This document shows positions 44,150 to 53,057 of a DNA stretch of 64,000 nucleotides, one piece after another. The first letter of the stretch is position 1; each line of letters begins with the position of its first letter. Origin of the DNA: Methanothermobacter tenebrarum. GTDB lineage: Archaea; Methanobacteriota; Methanobacteria; Methanobacteriales; DSM-23052. Both the position numbers and the translations under genes were made by a program. The notes under the pieces are model-generated. The model searched no databases and had not been told where the DNA came from. It saw nothing but the letters and a program-made list of their open reading frames with translations. The DNA lies in contig NZ_AP025698.1 of NCBI RefSeq assembly GCF_023167465.1, positions 682,001 to 746,000 on the forward strand, in the 5' to 3' direction.

Positions 44150-45382
44150 TTAGCCGAACATTACCCCTGCTTCTCTTCTGAAGTCTTCCTCCTTTTCAAT
44201 TCCAGTTATCTTGTCCACCGCATTTAAGAAGTCATTCATTGTAACTTCTTCTCTCTCTTCTCTGATGGCGAACATACCAGCCTCTGTGCATATTGCCTTT
44301 AGGTCGGCGCCTGATGCCCCATCCGTCATCCTCGCGATGAGGTTTATGTCAACATCATCTGCAAGTGACATGTTTGCAGTGTGAATCTTAAGGATTTCCC
44401 TGCGCCCCTCCTCGTTTGGTAATGGCACCTCTATGAACCTGTCGAATCTACCCGGCCTTAGGAGGGCAGGGTCTAGGATGTCGGGTCTGTTCGTTGCAGC
44501 AACTATACCTACGTCACCCCTTGATTCGAAACCGTCAAGTTCTGCCAGCAGTTGCATGAGGGTTCTTTGAACTTCCCTGTCCCCACTCGTTGAACTTTTA
44601 AGTCTTTTCGCCGCCACAGCATCAATCTCGTCGATGAATATTATACTTGGAGATTTTTCCTTGGCTAATTCGAAGACTCCCCTGACTATCCTCGCACCTT
44701 CACCGATGTATTTCCTGACAAATTCTGATGCAACTATCTTTATGAATGTTGCATGTGTTTCATGGGCAACCGCCTTTGCAAGGAGAGTCTTGCCAGTGCC
44801 TGGGGGGCCATAGAGTAGAACACCCTTTGGGGGTTCTATACCTATTTTTTCGAAAAGTTCCGGTTTACTTAACGGTAATTCTACTGTCTCCCTGACTTCT
44901 CTTATCTGTTCTGATAGGCCCCCTATCTGGTCATATGTGACTTCTGGCCTTTCCTCGACTTCCATGCCTGTGACTATTGGATCTTTCTCGGATGGTAGCA
45001 CGTCAACTATGCTGAATGTTTGTTGGTTTAGGGCCACCCTCGCCCCCGGTTCTAAGAGTTTCTTGTCTATGAACCTTGAATAGCTTATAACGAAATGAGG
45101 ACCCGTACTGCTTTTCACGGCCACTCTATGATCGTCCAGGACCTCTGTGACCGTGGCTATAACTAGTGGAGGTGTCCTGAACCTTTCTATCTCTCCCCTG
45201 AGAGATTTAACCTCCCTGTCTAGTCTTAGTTTTTCATTTTCGATTAAGAGCTTATCCTTTTCGAGTTTTTTGATCTTCCATGTGAGTTTTCTTTTTATCT
45301 TGGCATTTTCCTCTTTAAGGCTTCTTATCTCCTTTTTTAGTTCTTCAATTTTTTTAAAAAGGTAGAGTGGATTATTTTCCAT
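44150..45382 (-). CDS. pan: proteasome-activating nucleotidase
   Basis: Hexameric AAA+ ATPase that unfolds proteins and feeds them to the 20S proteasome. The 410-residue protein has an N-terminal coiled coil (about residues 5-70), an OB domain (~75-130), Walker A GPPGTGKT, Walker B FIDEIDA and the arginine-finger region RPDILDPALLRPGR. The C-terminus is VMFG, a Hb-(Y/F)-X-like tail for docking to the proteasome alpha ring. The gene starts 33 bp from the right end of a decayed transposon (copy D), so its promoter is within or next to it. Confidence 0.94.
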   Translation of the reverse strand: MENNPLYLFKKIEELKKEIRSLKEENAKIKRKLTWKIKKLEKDKLLIENEKLRLDREVKSLRGEIERFRTPPLVIATVTEVLDDHRVAVKSSTGPHFVISYSRFIDKKLLEPGARVALNQQTFSIVDVLPSEKDPIVTGMEVEERPEVTYDQIGGLSEQIREVRETVELPLSKPELFEKIGIEPPKGVLLYGPPGTGKTLLAKAVAHETHATFIKIVASEFVRKYIGEGARIVRGVFELAKEKSPSIIFIDEIDAVAAKRLKSSTSGDREVQRTLMQLLAELDGFESRGDVGIVAATNRPDILDPALLRPGRFDRFIEVPLPNEEGRREILKIHTANMSLADDVDINLIARMTDGASGADLKAICTEAGMFAIREEREEVTMNDFLNAVDKITGIEKEEDFRREAGVMFG

Positions 45383-45415
45383 GATTCTAGAACACTCCTA
45401 TCCAAATTTTTAACC

Positions 45416-45662
45416 CAAGGACTCCCCCATCTTATGTGTGGGGGTTTTCCCTAGTTGAGAATGATAACATATCCACCCAATGTGGGCGTATCTCTCTATG
45501 GGCCTTCAGGACCGTCCCAAGCCCCACACTCCCATCTTTGGTGGAAAATTATTCTGCAAGTAGCTATTACAGCCTCCTTGGACAATTTTCCTTTATATAC
45601 TGATTATAATTATTTCTATAAAAAGTATATAAACTTTTTCTCCCACCCCCATATGGGGAGAG
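45416..45662 (-). mobile_element. decayed IS605-type element (copy D) upstream of pan
   Basis: 247 bp reading leftwards between the divergent pan and MBF1 genes. On the minus strand the flank is TTTATAC. The left end is CCCCATATGGGG hairpin then GTGGGAGAAAAAGTTTATA (family: ATGAAAGCCGAAAAACATTTA). The right end has GGGGCTTGGGACGGTCCT, then GGGAAAACCCCCACAC, a hairpin and AGTCCTTG in place of AGTTCAC. Divergence is greater than in copies A and B. No tnpB frame is left. Confidence 0.6.
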
Positions 45663-45715
45663 TATAAATAATAAATCATATCACTAATCTAATATTATAA
45701 TCGAGGAGATCTTCT

Positions 45716-46171
45716 ATGAGATGCGAGATTTGCGGTAAGAAGATCATGGGCAAACCCATCAGGGTGAAAATCGAAGGTTCAGTAATGGATGTCTGCGCTG
45801 ACTGTTCAAAGTTCGGTAAGGTGCAAAGGCAACCAGAAAAGCCTAAGAGGGCCCCTAGAAGGAGAACCGCCAGGCCCATGGAACCAGTATATGAGGTTCT
45901 GGAGGACTATAATAGGATCATAAGGGAAGCCAGGGAGAAGAGGGGCTGGTCAAGGGAGAATCTTGCCAAGAAGATGAATGAGAAGGTGTCTGTGATTCAT
46001 CGGATAGAAGCAGGTAGGATGGAACCCGATATAAAACTTGCGAAAAAGTTTGAGAAAACCCTTAATATTAGGATACTGGAAAAATTCGAGGAGGAAGAGA
46101 CTCCAGGAGCGAGGGCAGGATCCTTCAGGGGCGCTACCATCGGCGACATAGCCCGGATAAAGAAACGTTAA
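45716..46171 (+). CDS. archaeal multiprotein bridging factor 1
   Basis: 151-residue transcription coactivator-like protein. An N-terminal zinc ribbon (CEIC and CADC pairs) is followed by a basic linker (KPKRAPRRRTARP) and a helix-turn-helix domain (about 65-120; GWSRENLAKKMNEKVSVIHRIE). The C-terminal ATIGDIARIKKR tail is typical of the archaeal group. It bridges TBP and other factors in eukaryotes; in archaea a role near ribosomes is also discussed. A TATA box (GTATAAATA, ~45662-45670) lies at the outer edge of copy D. Confidence 0.88.
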   Translation: MRCEICGKKIMGKPIRVKIEGSVMDVCADCSKFGKVQRQPEKPKRAPRRRTARPMEPVYEVLEDYNRIIREAREKRGWSRENLAKKMNEKVSVIHRIEAGRMEPDIKLAKKFEKTLNIRILEKFEEEETPGARAGSFRGATIGDIARIKKR

Positions 46172-46524
46172 AATCCTCTTTTGTGGGAGTAATATCCCCT
46201 AAAAATTGGGGCTTCTCTGATAAGCTCCCCTAGAAGCTTATTCTCCGGATATTCACCGCTTACAACTATTACATGGGCTGGTGGGTGTATATCCTTTATC
46301 CTCATTATGGAGGTGGTATCATCCTCCTCAACATTAACTGCAACGGCCATGGAAGACTTCCTTTTCACCTCCCCTCCGAGGATTGATGATACTATTTTAT
46401 CCGCAATTCTATTATCTACCAGGCGCGGTTTCCCTCTTATTTTCAAGTTTGCGTGCCTTTCAAGATCCGCTAATGCATTAAGCAATTTTTTCTTATTATC
46501 GGCCCTTATAAGTATTAAAGCCAT
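46168..46524 (-). CDS. DUF356 protein
   Basis: 118-residue methanogen-specific DUF356 protein, function unknown. Seen features: MALILIRADNKKKLLNAL start and the HPPAHVIVVSGEYPENK segment. It looks like a small soluble alpha/beta protein. It converges with MBF1 (4-bp overlap) and lies 13 bp after the next upstream gene on its strand, so it may belong to the pseudomurein-block transcript. Confidence 0.75.
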   Translation of the reverse strand: MALILIRADNKKKLLNALADLERHANLKIRGKPRLVDNRIADKIVSSILGGEVKRKSSMAVAVNVEEDDTTSIMRIKDIHPPAHVIVVSGEYPENKLLGELIREAPIFRGYYSHKRGF

Positions 46525-46537
46525 CCCATATCAACTC

Positions 46538-47794
46538 TTATCTTCTAAATGAGCTTATAAGGGTGCTCCTGAATAATAGGAGTATCAGGAGGACGCATCC
46601 AAGTGCTGTTTGTATGTCCCCTAATATTTCAAAGAAGCCCGAACCTAGAGGGAGATCCATTGGAGGTGCTGTCCTATCATCTGGCAGGGGAGTGTAATAG
46701 ACTCCCACAGCCCTTGAACCAGGCTTCACGTTTATATCCTTTGGTTCCACATAATTAACGCCTATGATAAGGCCATTATCTATAGCATCATTTATGGCCT
46801 TGGCTATCGCCTCCTCACTATAACCTTCCTCTTTAACTGTAGCCTTAACTATCTCCCGTGTCGTTTGTATAACCCCAGCTTCATCACTACCATATACTGA
46901 AACGGAAATGGCACTCTCTGAGACTGTTATAGCATCCCGCAGCGCATCATAGGCATAGATCGTCTTAAGGGGTGTTCCATCCAGTGGACAAACTTGATAA
47001 TTCTCTGCAGTAGGATAACCTGCGCTCCAACCACAATGTGGACAGACCTTTGCATAGGGCTGATCCATTGGATAACCTGTCTCATTCAAATTGGCTGGTG
47101 TGAACATGTCACCCGTGGTCACGCCAGATGCCACATTAACAGCACCACCACCATACTTTTCACCAGCATTCTTTGCAACATCCTTGAAGACCTCAGAGAC
47201 TATCACTGTAGCAGGATACCCATCACGTATCATCTTACCAATTTTTATCGCCACCTCTTTCCTGACAGAAGAGGCCGTACCATACATTGGATTCCCATGT
47301 GTGTTCCTAAGATGGATTATAGCACCCTTTTTCCCTGGTGGCAGGACAGCTAACCCACCAGAATAGGGTGTTACCTTGATGGTGCCATCATCTTCTACAA
47401 TGACAACATAAGCGTCGAAGGATCCTCCGACAGCCGCCCCTCTACCAGGACCCCCGCACATTATCCTTATACCAGGGTACCCGCTTGCAGCCGAAGCAGC
47501 CTCTTGGGCGGTTCCACCATTCTTAAGGATGTTTATAGCGTCTACGATTGCCATGAGACGGGGAACAGCCTCTCCTTCACCACCAGAGAGGATTGTGAAA
47601 TGATGTTCCTTGGATAATATGAAGGTCGATTGGAACATGTTCTGTGCAAAGGACATACTACCCCCAGCGAATCCATTGGGGTCCTGTCCACTGGGGTCTG
47701 TGACTACTATAACATTTAAAGTCGCGGCCGCACTCCCCATTAGGATATTAAAAAGTAGGAATATTCCGAGAAGTTTGATAATTTTCCCCTTCAT
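46538..47794 (-). CDS. exported methanogen-specific protein with C-terminal membrane anchor
   Basis: 418 residues. An N-terminal signal peptide (IIKLLGIFLLFNILMGSAAA) leads to a large outer domain with a glycine-rich core (CGGPGRGAAVGGSF) and a zinc-ribbon-like CPHCGWSAGYP...CPLDGTP near 245-275, unusual for an exported protein. A C-terminal helix (ALGCVLLILLLF) and a basic end anchor it. Conserved in pseudomurein-containing methanogens as far as I recall. The gene overlaps the next upstream POTRA-like gene by 4 bp. Its place in the pseudomurein block suggests wall assembly, but that is inference. Confidence 0.7.
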   Translation of the reverse strand: MKGKIIKLLGIFLLFNILMGSAAATLNVIVVTDPSGQDPNGFAGGSMSFAQNMFQSTFILSKEHHFTILSGGEGEAVPRLMAIVDAINILKNGGTAQEAASAASGYPGIRIMCGGPGRGAAVGGSFDAYVVIVEDDGTIKVTPYSGGLAVLPPGKKGAIIHLRNTHGNPMYGTASSVRKEVAIKIGKMIRDGYPATVIVSEVFKDVAKNAGEKYGGGAVNVASGVTTGDMFTPANLNETGYPMDQPYAKVCPHCGWSAGYPTAENYQVCPLDGTPLKTIYAYDALRDAITVSESAISVSVYGSDEAGVIQTTREIVKATVKEEGYSEEAIAKAINDAIDNGLIIGVNYVEPKDINVKPGSRAVGVYYTPLPDDRTAPPMDLPLGSGFFEILGDIQTALGCVLLILLLFRSTLISSFRR

Positions 47795-48213
47795 CTTACT
47801 TCCACCACTGAAAAGTCTTCGATAACATTCACGGTTACTATACCAGTTTTTTTATCCACTTTAACATCCGCGGCTACGATAGGGGTGAGGCTAGTCCCTG
47901 GGATTGTTGATAGTTTAGCGAATTTTTCAGCATTTGATATGGCCTCGTCTAATGGTATGCTCCTCTTGGATGTTACTAGGATATCACCTTTAATATAGCT
48001 TCCTTGTCTGAAACCGGCGGCTGCAACATTCGCCCTTATGGATTCTATGGGTACTATGTCATTTCCTTTGACTATGATCCCTGAGATAGGTACGCCTTCT
48101 GGTTCGGCTGTTGAGGATGCATATGAAATGTATGTCATGAACCTGCCTGAGACGATAAGGATATATGCTACTAGTAATATGAGTAGGGTGTCCCTCCTGA
48201 CTTGTATTAGCAT
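47791..48213 (-). CDS. membrane-anchored POTRA/FtsQ-like protein
   Basis: 140 residues. One N-terminal helix (LLILLVAYILIVSGRFM) precedes an outer domain with IIVKGNDIVPIESIRANV and AAAGFRQGSYIKGD, a pattern like the POTRA fold used by FtsQ and BamA for protein contacts at the cell surface. Resemblance is by eye and modest. It lies between the Mur ligase gene (7-bp overlap) and the exported protein, so a scaffold role in wall synthesis is plausible. The start codon is ATG 48213. Confidence 0.62.
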   Translation of the reverse strand: MLIQVRRDTLLILLVAYILIVSGRFMTYISYASSTAEPEGVPISGIIVKGNDIVPIESIRANVAAAGFRQGSYIKGDILVTSKRSIPLDEAISNAEKFAKLSTIPGTSLTPIVAADVKVDKKTGIVTVNVIEDFSVVEVR

Positions 48214-49640
48214 TGATCTGTCACCCCCGCTTTTAGGATTTTTTCGAGTAGTGTTGCTGCAGGGTCCATGCCCTGGGCGCCTATAAGTAGTATTATATCA
48301 TCCTTTGAAGCTCTGTTCAGTGCTTCCATAAGCGCGTCCTCAAGTTTCCTATAATGGGTGTATCTTATCCCGTGTTCCTTGAGGATCTCAAGGAATGCTC
48401 GTCTTTCATGATCCTTTACTATGTTGAGATCGTCCACCACATCATAACTATCAGTAACTATAAGCTTATAGTCTATATCTTTTATTGTTTTTGCAAGGGC
48501 CTTTGCATTTGCGGTGTTGATCTCTTTTCCACGGGAGCCTCTTATGGCACATACTATCCATAATCTCCCATTCATGGTGGCTGCACTTTCTATCGTTGCC
48601 TTTATCCCATCAGGGTTATGGGCGAAATCATCAATGATAAGAGGATCCTCATGGATAATCGAAAACCTCCTCTCCAGGGGCTTATATGATGATACCCCGG
48701 CTCTTATATCCTCTATTGGTAATTTGAGGCATATGCATGCTGCTATGGCTGCGAGGGTATTCTGTATGAAATGTCTGCTCTGGAATGGCAAATCATCCCT
48801 TGAGAGTAATAGTCCATCATCAATATAAATACCATCTTCTCTATATGATACTGAGGTCCCCTCACCATAAAAGAAAGTTTCAACTTTCTTATTCAAGTTG
48901 GCCATCGACCTCACACGCTCATCTTCATAATTTAGAACTGCAATCCCCCTATTCATAGCCCTCACAGCCCCGGAGACTTCCCAGCAGGCTTCCTCTATAG
49001 AATTCACCAATCCTATATGATCAAGGGCCACATTTGTAATCACAACAACCTCAGGGTCTATTGCACGTGTCATAAGATATGCATGATCCTCCATTACCCT
49101 ACCAAGCCACCCTTGGACTTCTGAAACTTCTATTACCAGATATTCAAGTTCTCTTCTCCTGGCTTCTCCTGCTATCTGGGCTGGGACAACAGGGTCTATA
49201 AGAGTGTTAAATTCCGATTTTGAATCAGTATTAGTGTAGGTTTCCCTTCCTGAACTCTTTAGTATGTGGTATATCATATGTGTAGTTGTTGATTTACCAT
49301 TAGTTCCCGTGACCACAATCCTCCGCGTGCCAGGGGCGAATTTTTTAATAGCCCATCTAAGGGCGAATGCATTGGCAAATTCTATCCTATCAACTAAGAT
49401 TATGGGAATTCCCAAATCTTCGGCGAATTTAAGAGCATCTCCACGAGGATCCGCAGTTATAATAGCACAAACACCCTTCTCTGAGCCCATTCTCACACCA
49501 TTCTCATCGATCCAATGTCTTATGACAATGTCACCTTCCCTGGCATGGCCTAATGTGGTGAAGATACCATCAAATCTCCTATCCGGGCCTCTAAGTTCTC
49601 CTTGGATTTTATCTGCTATAACCTTAAGGGAAAGCACCAT
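48207..49640 (-). CDS. pseudomurein peptide ligase, MurE-like
   Basis: 477-residue Mur ligase family ATP-dependent amide ligase. The ATP loop is VTGTNGKSTTTH, and further family blocks are ITNVALDHIG, RHFIQNTLAAIAA, and DDFAHNPDGI (the C-terminal domain motif). It is predicted to add an amino acid to the pseudomurein peptide in the cytoplasm. ATG 49640 is chosen because it follows the MraY stop with GGCGGTT upstream; the frame extends further back inside MraY but that is unlikely. Which residue it adds cannot be told here. Confidence 0.85.
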   Translation of the reverse strand: MVLSLKVIADKIQGELRGPDRRFDGIFTTLGHAREGDIVIRHWIDENGVRMGSEKGVCAIITADPRGDALKFAEDLGIPIILVDRIEFANAFALRWAIKKFAPGTRRIVVTGTNGKSTTTHMIYHILKSSGRETYTNTDSKSEFNTLIDPVVPAQIAGEARRRELEYLVIEVSEVQGWLGRVMEDHAYLMTRAIDPEVVVITNVALDHIGLVNSIEEACWEVSGAVRAMNRGIAVLNYEDERVRSMANLNKKVETFFYGEGTSVSYREDGIYIDDGLLLSRDDLPFQSRHFIQNTLAAIAACICLKLPIEDIRAGVSSYKPLERRFSIIHEDPLIIDDFAHNPDGIKATIESAATMNGRLWIVCAIRGSRGKEINTANAKALAKTIKDIDYKLIVTDSYDVVDDLNIVKDHERRAFLEILKEHGIRYTHYRKLEDALMEALNRASKDDIILLIGAQGMDPAATLLEKILKAGVTDQC

Positions 49641-49650
49641 ATTAACCGCC

Positions 49651-50724
49651 CTAACCCGTTGGGAACAATGCCCTGAAATATAAGCCGATGGCACATATAA
49701 TCAATGTTACAAGCCAATACAATAATACTATGCTCTTCTCAGACAAGCCCTTATAGTGGAGTGTGTGATGCAATGGTTCCACCGGGAGCCTTATTATATG
49801 GGCCCTATGAAGCAAACTTATTATAACAGAGACAATAGGAACCGTTAAAGCCAAAACACCAAAGTATACTGTGTCTGTTAGGATCACTGCAGCCGCATAC
49901 CCGCCTCCGAGGGCGAATGATCCTGTATCACCCATAAATATGGATGCTGGGTGTCTGTTGAATACTAAAAAGCCTAAACTTGAACCTGCAAGTACAATGA
50001 ATGGCACAGCCTCCATCGGCTTGGAACTTAAATATAAGAATAGTGCGCAGGATGCGGATGCTATAGCCATTATACCAGCAGCCATACCATCCATCCCATC
50101 TATAAGATTAACAGCGTTTATAGCCCCTATCACACCGAACACTATGACAGGTATCATGAACATCCCAAACTGGAGTCCCCCAAGGCTGGTCACAGCACCT
50201 GAAAGCACAAGCAAGGCCCCTGGCAGACACTGTACGATTATCTTGTCCCGTTCCCTGATCTCATATTTGATGGGAGCCTCCCCTACCACTGATATGAGAC
50301 CCTTTCCCTTGAGTCTCCTAAAGTCGGCCCTTGCCTTTGGTGTTGCAACCCTGGCTTCTTCACCAGGTTTTAGTATGAGTCGGCCTATCTCAACCGGTCT
50401 ATTGGAGATATTCTTTATGATCTTTTGAACCTCCTTTGTCCTTAGGCCGAGTAGGTCATCGAGTAAACCTATAAGGGCCGATGCCACTACTATGAGTGTT
50501 GTTATGACGAGGTTTAGGTTGTCTTTCAGTGGGATTGTTATGGATATTATGGCCAGTAGCATCCCTAAACCGCCCATGGTGGGGGTTCCTGTTTTATGTT
50601 TATGTTCTGTGACTATTGGCTTGTCAGTGATCTGGGCTTCCTTTAATGTTTTCCTTACAAAGAATGTGAATATTACTGAGAGTATTATTGTGGTGATGAG
50701 GATTTCCATGAGTCTTGGGATCAT
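49651..50724 (-). CDS. MraY-like lipid-linked pseudomurein precursor transferase
   Basis: 357-residue polytopic membrane glycosyl-1-phosphate transferase that would load a pseudomurein precursor onto a polyprenyl phosphate carrier. Catalytic motifs are LLDDLLGLR, NLIDGMDGMAAG and FMGDTGSFALGG. A hydrophilic insertion between residues ~115 and 165 (GEEARVATPKARADF) is unlike bacterial MraY. It is flanked by the Mur ligase (11 bp after its stop) and the ATP-grasp gene (4-bp overlap), which strongly supports the wall role. Confidence 0.87.
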   Translation of the reverse strand: MIPRLMEILITTIILSVIFTFFVRKTLKEAQITDKPIVTEHKHKTGTPTMGGLGMLLAIISITIPLKDNLNLVITTLIVVASALIGLLDDLLGLRTKEVQKIIKNISNRPVEIGRLILKPGEEARVATPKARADFRRLKGKGLISVVGEAPIKYEIRERDKIIVQCLPGALLVLSGAVTSLGGLQFGMFMIPVIVFGVIGAINAVNLIDGMDGMAAGIMAIASASCALFLYLSSKPMEAVPFIVLAGSSLGFLVFNRHPASIFMGDTGSFALGGGYAAAVILTDTVYFGVLALTVPIVSVIISLLHRAHIIRLPVEPLHHTLHYKGLSEKSIVLLYWLVTLIICAIGLYFRALFPTG

Positions 50725-51824
50725 CTTATCAACCTTATATTCAATTTTTTAAGGATTTCTCTGGTCTTATTTTCATTGGTGGATCTTATGGTTATCCTCC
50801 TATGACCTTCCGGTCCGTGGAGTATCCAACTATTTTCACCCTTGAAGGTTCTTGGCGGATTATCATATTCGAATTCTCCTATGGGTATTTCTAGTGCGTG
50901 GAATTTTCTGCGGGTGAGTTTTTCCGGTTTCCATTCGCCCATGGCCATGTTAACGAGTTGTTCTAGGGGGTGGATTCCTGTTGAGGCGGCTGATAGGTAT
51001 CTTGTACCGCTGGGTCTTGTGTTGACTTCAATGGTGTATATTTCTCGGCTTTTTGGGTGGAATATCATGTCGATGTCTGTGTTTCCCTCTGCTTGGAGTT
51101 TTTCTGTTATCCTCTGGGCCAATCTCAACACTTTCCTATTGTCCAGTCCTGGGATGCTTGCTGGTGCTTTTTTCACCTTTTGGAGTGGGTGTATCCCCTG
51201 GATTGTTGTTTTTCCTTTATCTACCACTACTATTGGATATGTTTTATCATCCCATCTTAGGACTTCTACTGAGATTTCGTGGCCACTGATATACTCTTCC
51301 ATTATGGCCCTTTTATAGGTTTTGAGGTAGGATTTTATACTCTCTTCATCCTTTGCTATTATTAGGTTTTGGCCGGCTTGTCCCTTTTCTTGTTTGAGGA
51401 CTGTGGGGTAACTTGTTTCTGGGATCTTATCCTCTATTATATGATACCTTGGAGTTTTTATATTGTTTTCTTTGAAGAATTCTTTTGTTTTCCTCTTGTT
51501 GGTGGATACTGTGACGGTTTTTATGTTTGATGCTACCACTGGTATTTTGTATTCTTTTTCTAGTTTTTCTTTCATCTTTGCGACTTCGATTAGGGGCGGG
51601 TCCACGCCTATGAGCGGCACTATCGCGTCCACGTCTTCTTGGAGGGCTATTTCTGCAGGTTTGTCCATGCCCCTTGGTACTATGTAGTATTTGTCTGCTA
51701 GGTCCAGGTTGGGGGCTTTCGGATTTGATTCTGTGAGTATTGTGGTTATCCCCATCCTTTTAGCATAATCTGCCACATCATTGAATAGGCGGGCGCCGAT
51801 GAATAATATTTTCATTATTATCAC
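50721..51824 (-). CDS. CarB-like ATP-grasp ligase of the pseudomurein block
   Basis: 367-residue ATP-grasp protein resembling half of the carbamoyl-phosphate synthase large subunit (KILFIGARLFNDVADYA, VLKQEKGQAGQNLII, GNTDIDMIFHPK, EVNTRPSGTRYLS). Such a CarB-like gene lies beside the pseudomurein ligases in Methanobacteriales and is proposed to act in the wall pathway. The reaction is not established; an amino-acid or peptide ligase is a reasonable guess. Start ATG 51815 or 51824. Overlaps both neighbours by 4 bp. Confidence 0.8.
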   Translation of the reverse strand: MIIMKILFIGARLFNDVADYAKRMGITTILTESNPKAPNLDLADKYYIVPRGMDKPAEIALQEDVDAIVPLIGVDPPLIEVAKMKEKLEKEYKIPVVASNIKTVTVSTNKRKTKEFFKENNIKTPRYHIIEDKIPETSYPTVLKQEKGQAGQNLIIAKDEESIKSYLKTYKRAIMEEYISGHEISVEVLRWDDKTYPIVVVDKGKTTIQGIHPLQKVKKAPASIPGLDNRKVLRLAQRITEKLQAEGNTDIDMIFHPKSREIYTIEVNTRPSGTRYLSAASTGIHPLEQLVNMAMGEWKPEKLTRRKFHALEIPIGEFEYDNPPRTFKGENSWILHGPEGHRRITIRSTNENKTREILKKLNIRLIR

Positions 51825-52291
51825 TGGATTGTCTTGTTGAGGATTGAGATGAGTTTTCCCATGGATTCTCTCACGGGCTCTGATATTCTAGTGGAAAAGT
51901 CTAATCTCTTGGGTTGTATCCCTATTAGGATTATCCTGTAACTTTTATGGGCTTGGAGGTAATCTATGAGGAATGATAATGGCATTGCATGGGTTGATAT
52001 GTTGTAATTGGCTATTTTATCCTTTTCTATGATTTTTATTGTGCCTGGTTTGGCTCCCATCTCCACAGCATCTATAATTATGATATGTGTTGGGTTCTCT
52101 TTTTTGATTTTCCCTGTGAAGTTTTCGGGTACTGTGCCACCATCTATTACTGTGAAGTTTCCATTTTTTGAAAGTTTTTTTGCGATGGCCGGTCCTAGGC
52201 CATCATCTCCCCTTAGCTCGTTTCCAACGGTGAGAATGAGGATCTTCTTATAGCCTTTGAGGAATTTTTCAAGTTCTTTTTTTATATTCAT
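51821..52291 (-). CDS. hydrogenase maturation protease (HycI/HybD type)
   Basis: 156-residue endopeptidase that trims the large subunit of a [NiFe] hydrogenase after nickel insertion. Metal-ligand positions: first acid in GNELRGDDGLGP, Asp in IIIDAVEMGAKPG and His in STHAMPLS. The target is not evident, as no hydrogenase large subunit is in the window. It overlaps the methyltransferase start region upstream and the CarB-like gene downstream. Proximity of nikR on the same strand makes nickel-linked expression plausible. Confidence 0.88.
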   Translation of the reverse strand: MNIKKELEKFLKGYKKILILTVGNELRGDDGLGPAIAKKLSKNGNFTVIDGGTVPENFTGKIKKENPTHIIIIDAVEMGAKPGTIKIIEKDKIANYNISTHAMPLSFLIDYLQAHKSYRIILIGIQPKRLDFSTRISEPVRESMGKLISILNKTIQ

Positions 52292-53057
52292 GTTGGTCCT
52301 CTATGTCTTTGATTTTGGCTTTTATTGTGTTGAGTCCTCCTCCCATTTTATAGGATAGGGTGACCTTTATCATGTAATTTTCCTGTTTGATTTCTTCCAA
52401 TGGTATAAGCAGTGGTGGGTTCATCATCTCTGTGGGACCTGCTATGATATTCTCTGTTAGTAGTGTGAATGTGGTTATTTTTAATCCGTTGATCCTACCA
52501 TTTGCCGGGACCTTGAATGTTTTTTTAAATTTTTCATCTACTCTTTTATTGAATTTTATGATATCATAGATTGTTAGACTCCCCCTGGTCTTGTATTGGT
52601 AGTTTTCATCGTATCTGATCGTCTCTGAGTCCATCTCTATCGCTTCAGCCCCGTTGATGACACCATAGGGTATTATCCGCCCGTCTTCTTTTAAGTGTTC
52701 CAGGCACTTGTTTACCACGGGTACTTGTTCTTCATCTATGAGGGCTGTGTCTAACATTTCACAGATTATGGTATCGGCTTGGAAGGGGAAATCATATAAG
52801 AGAACATCCCTGTTAACCACCCTGACATTTGGGAGACCCTCAAGGTTCCTGGAGGCGTATGATGCTATCTTTTCATCTTTTTCTATTGCAAAAACAGTTT
52901 TAGAATAGGGTGCCGCGAAGTAGGATAGGATCCCGCTCCCGGCACCTATATCATAGACTATACCATGTGCATGTTCTTTTATAGCCTCGTAAAAACCTGA
53001 AAGTCTTTCATAGTCCCTTAGGAGATTGTGATGATACGCTGTCACAAAGAATCTCAT
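52269..53057 (-). CDS. class I SAM methyltransferase (PRMT-like)
   Basis: 262-residue methyltransferase. SAM motif I is VYDIGAGSGILSYFA and the acidic second motif is TVFAIEKDEKI. The post-motif ICEMLDTALIDEEQ echoes the double-E loop of protein arginine methyltransferases, though only one Glu matches clearly. Substrate unknown. The C-terminal half is beta-rich. It overlaps nikR upstream (4 bp) and the hydrogenase protease downstream (23 bp), so all three should be co-transcribed. Confidence 0.75.
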   Translation of the reverse strand: MRFFVTAYHHNLLRDYERLSGFYEAIKEHAHGIVYDIGAGSGILSYFAAPYSKTVFAIEKDEKIASYASRNLEGLPNVRVVNRDVLLYDFPFQADTIICEMLDTALIDEEQVPVVNKCLEHLKEDGRIIPYGVINGAEAIEMDSETIRYDENYQYKTRGSLTIYDIIKFNKRVDEKFKKTFKVPANGRINGLKITTFTLLTENIIAGPTEMMNPPLLIPLEEIKQENYMIKVTLSYKMGGGLNTIKAKIKDIEDQHEYKKRT

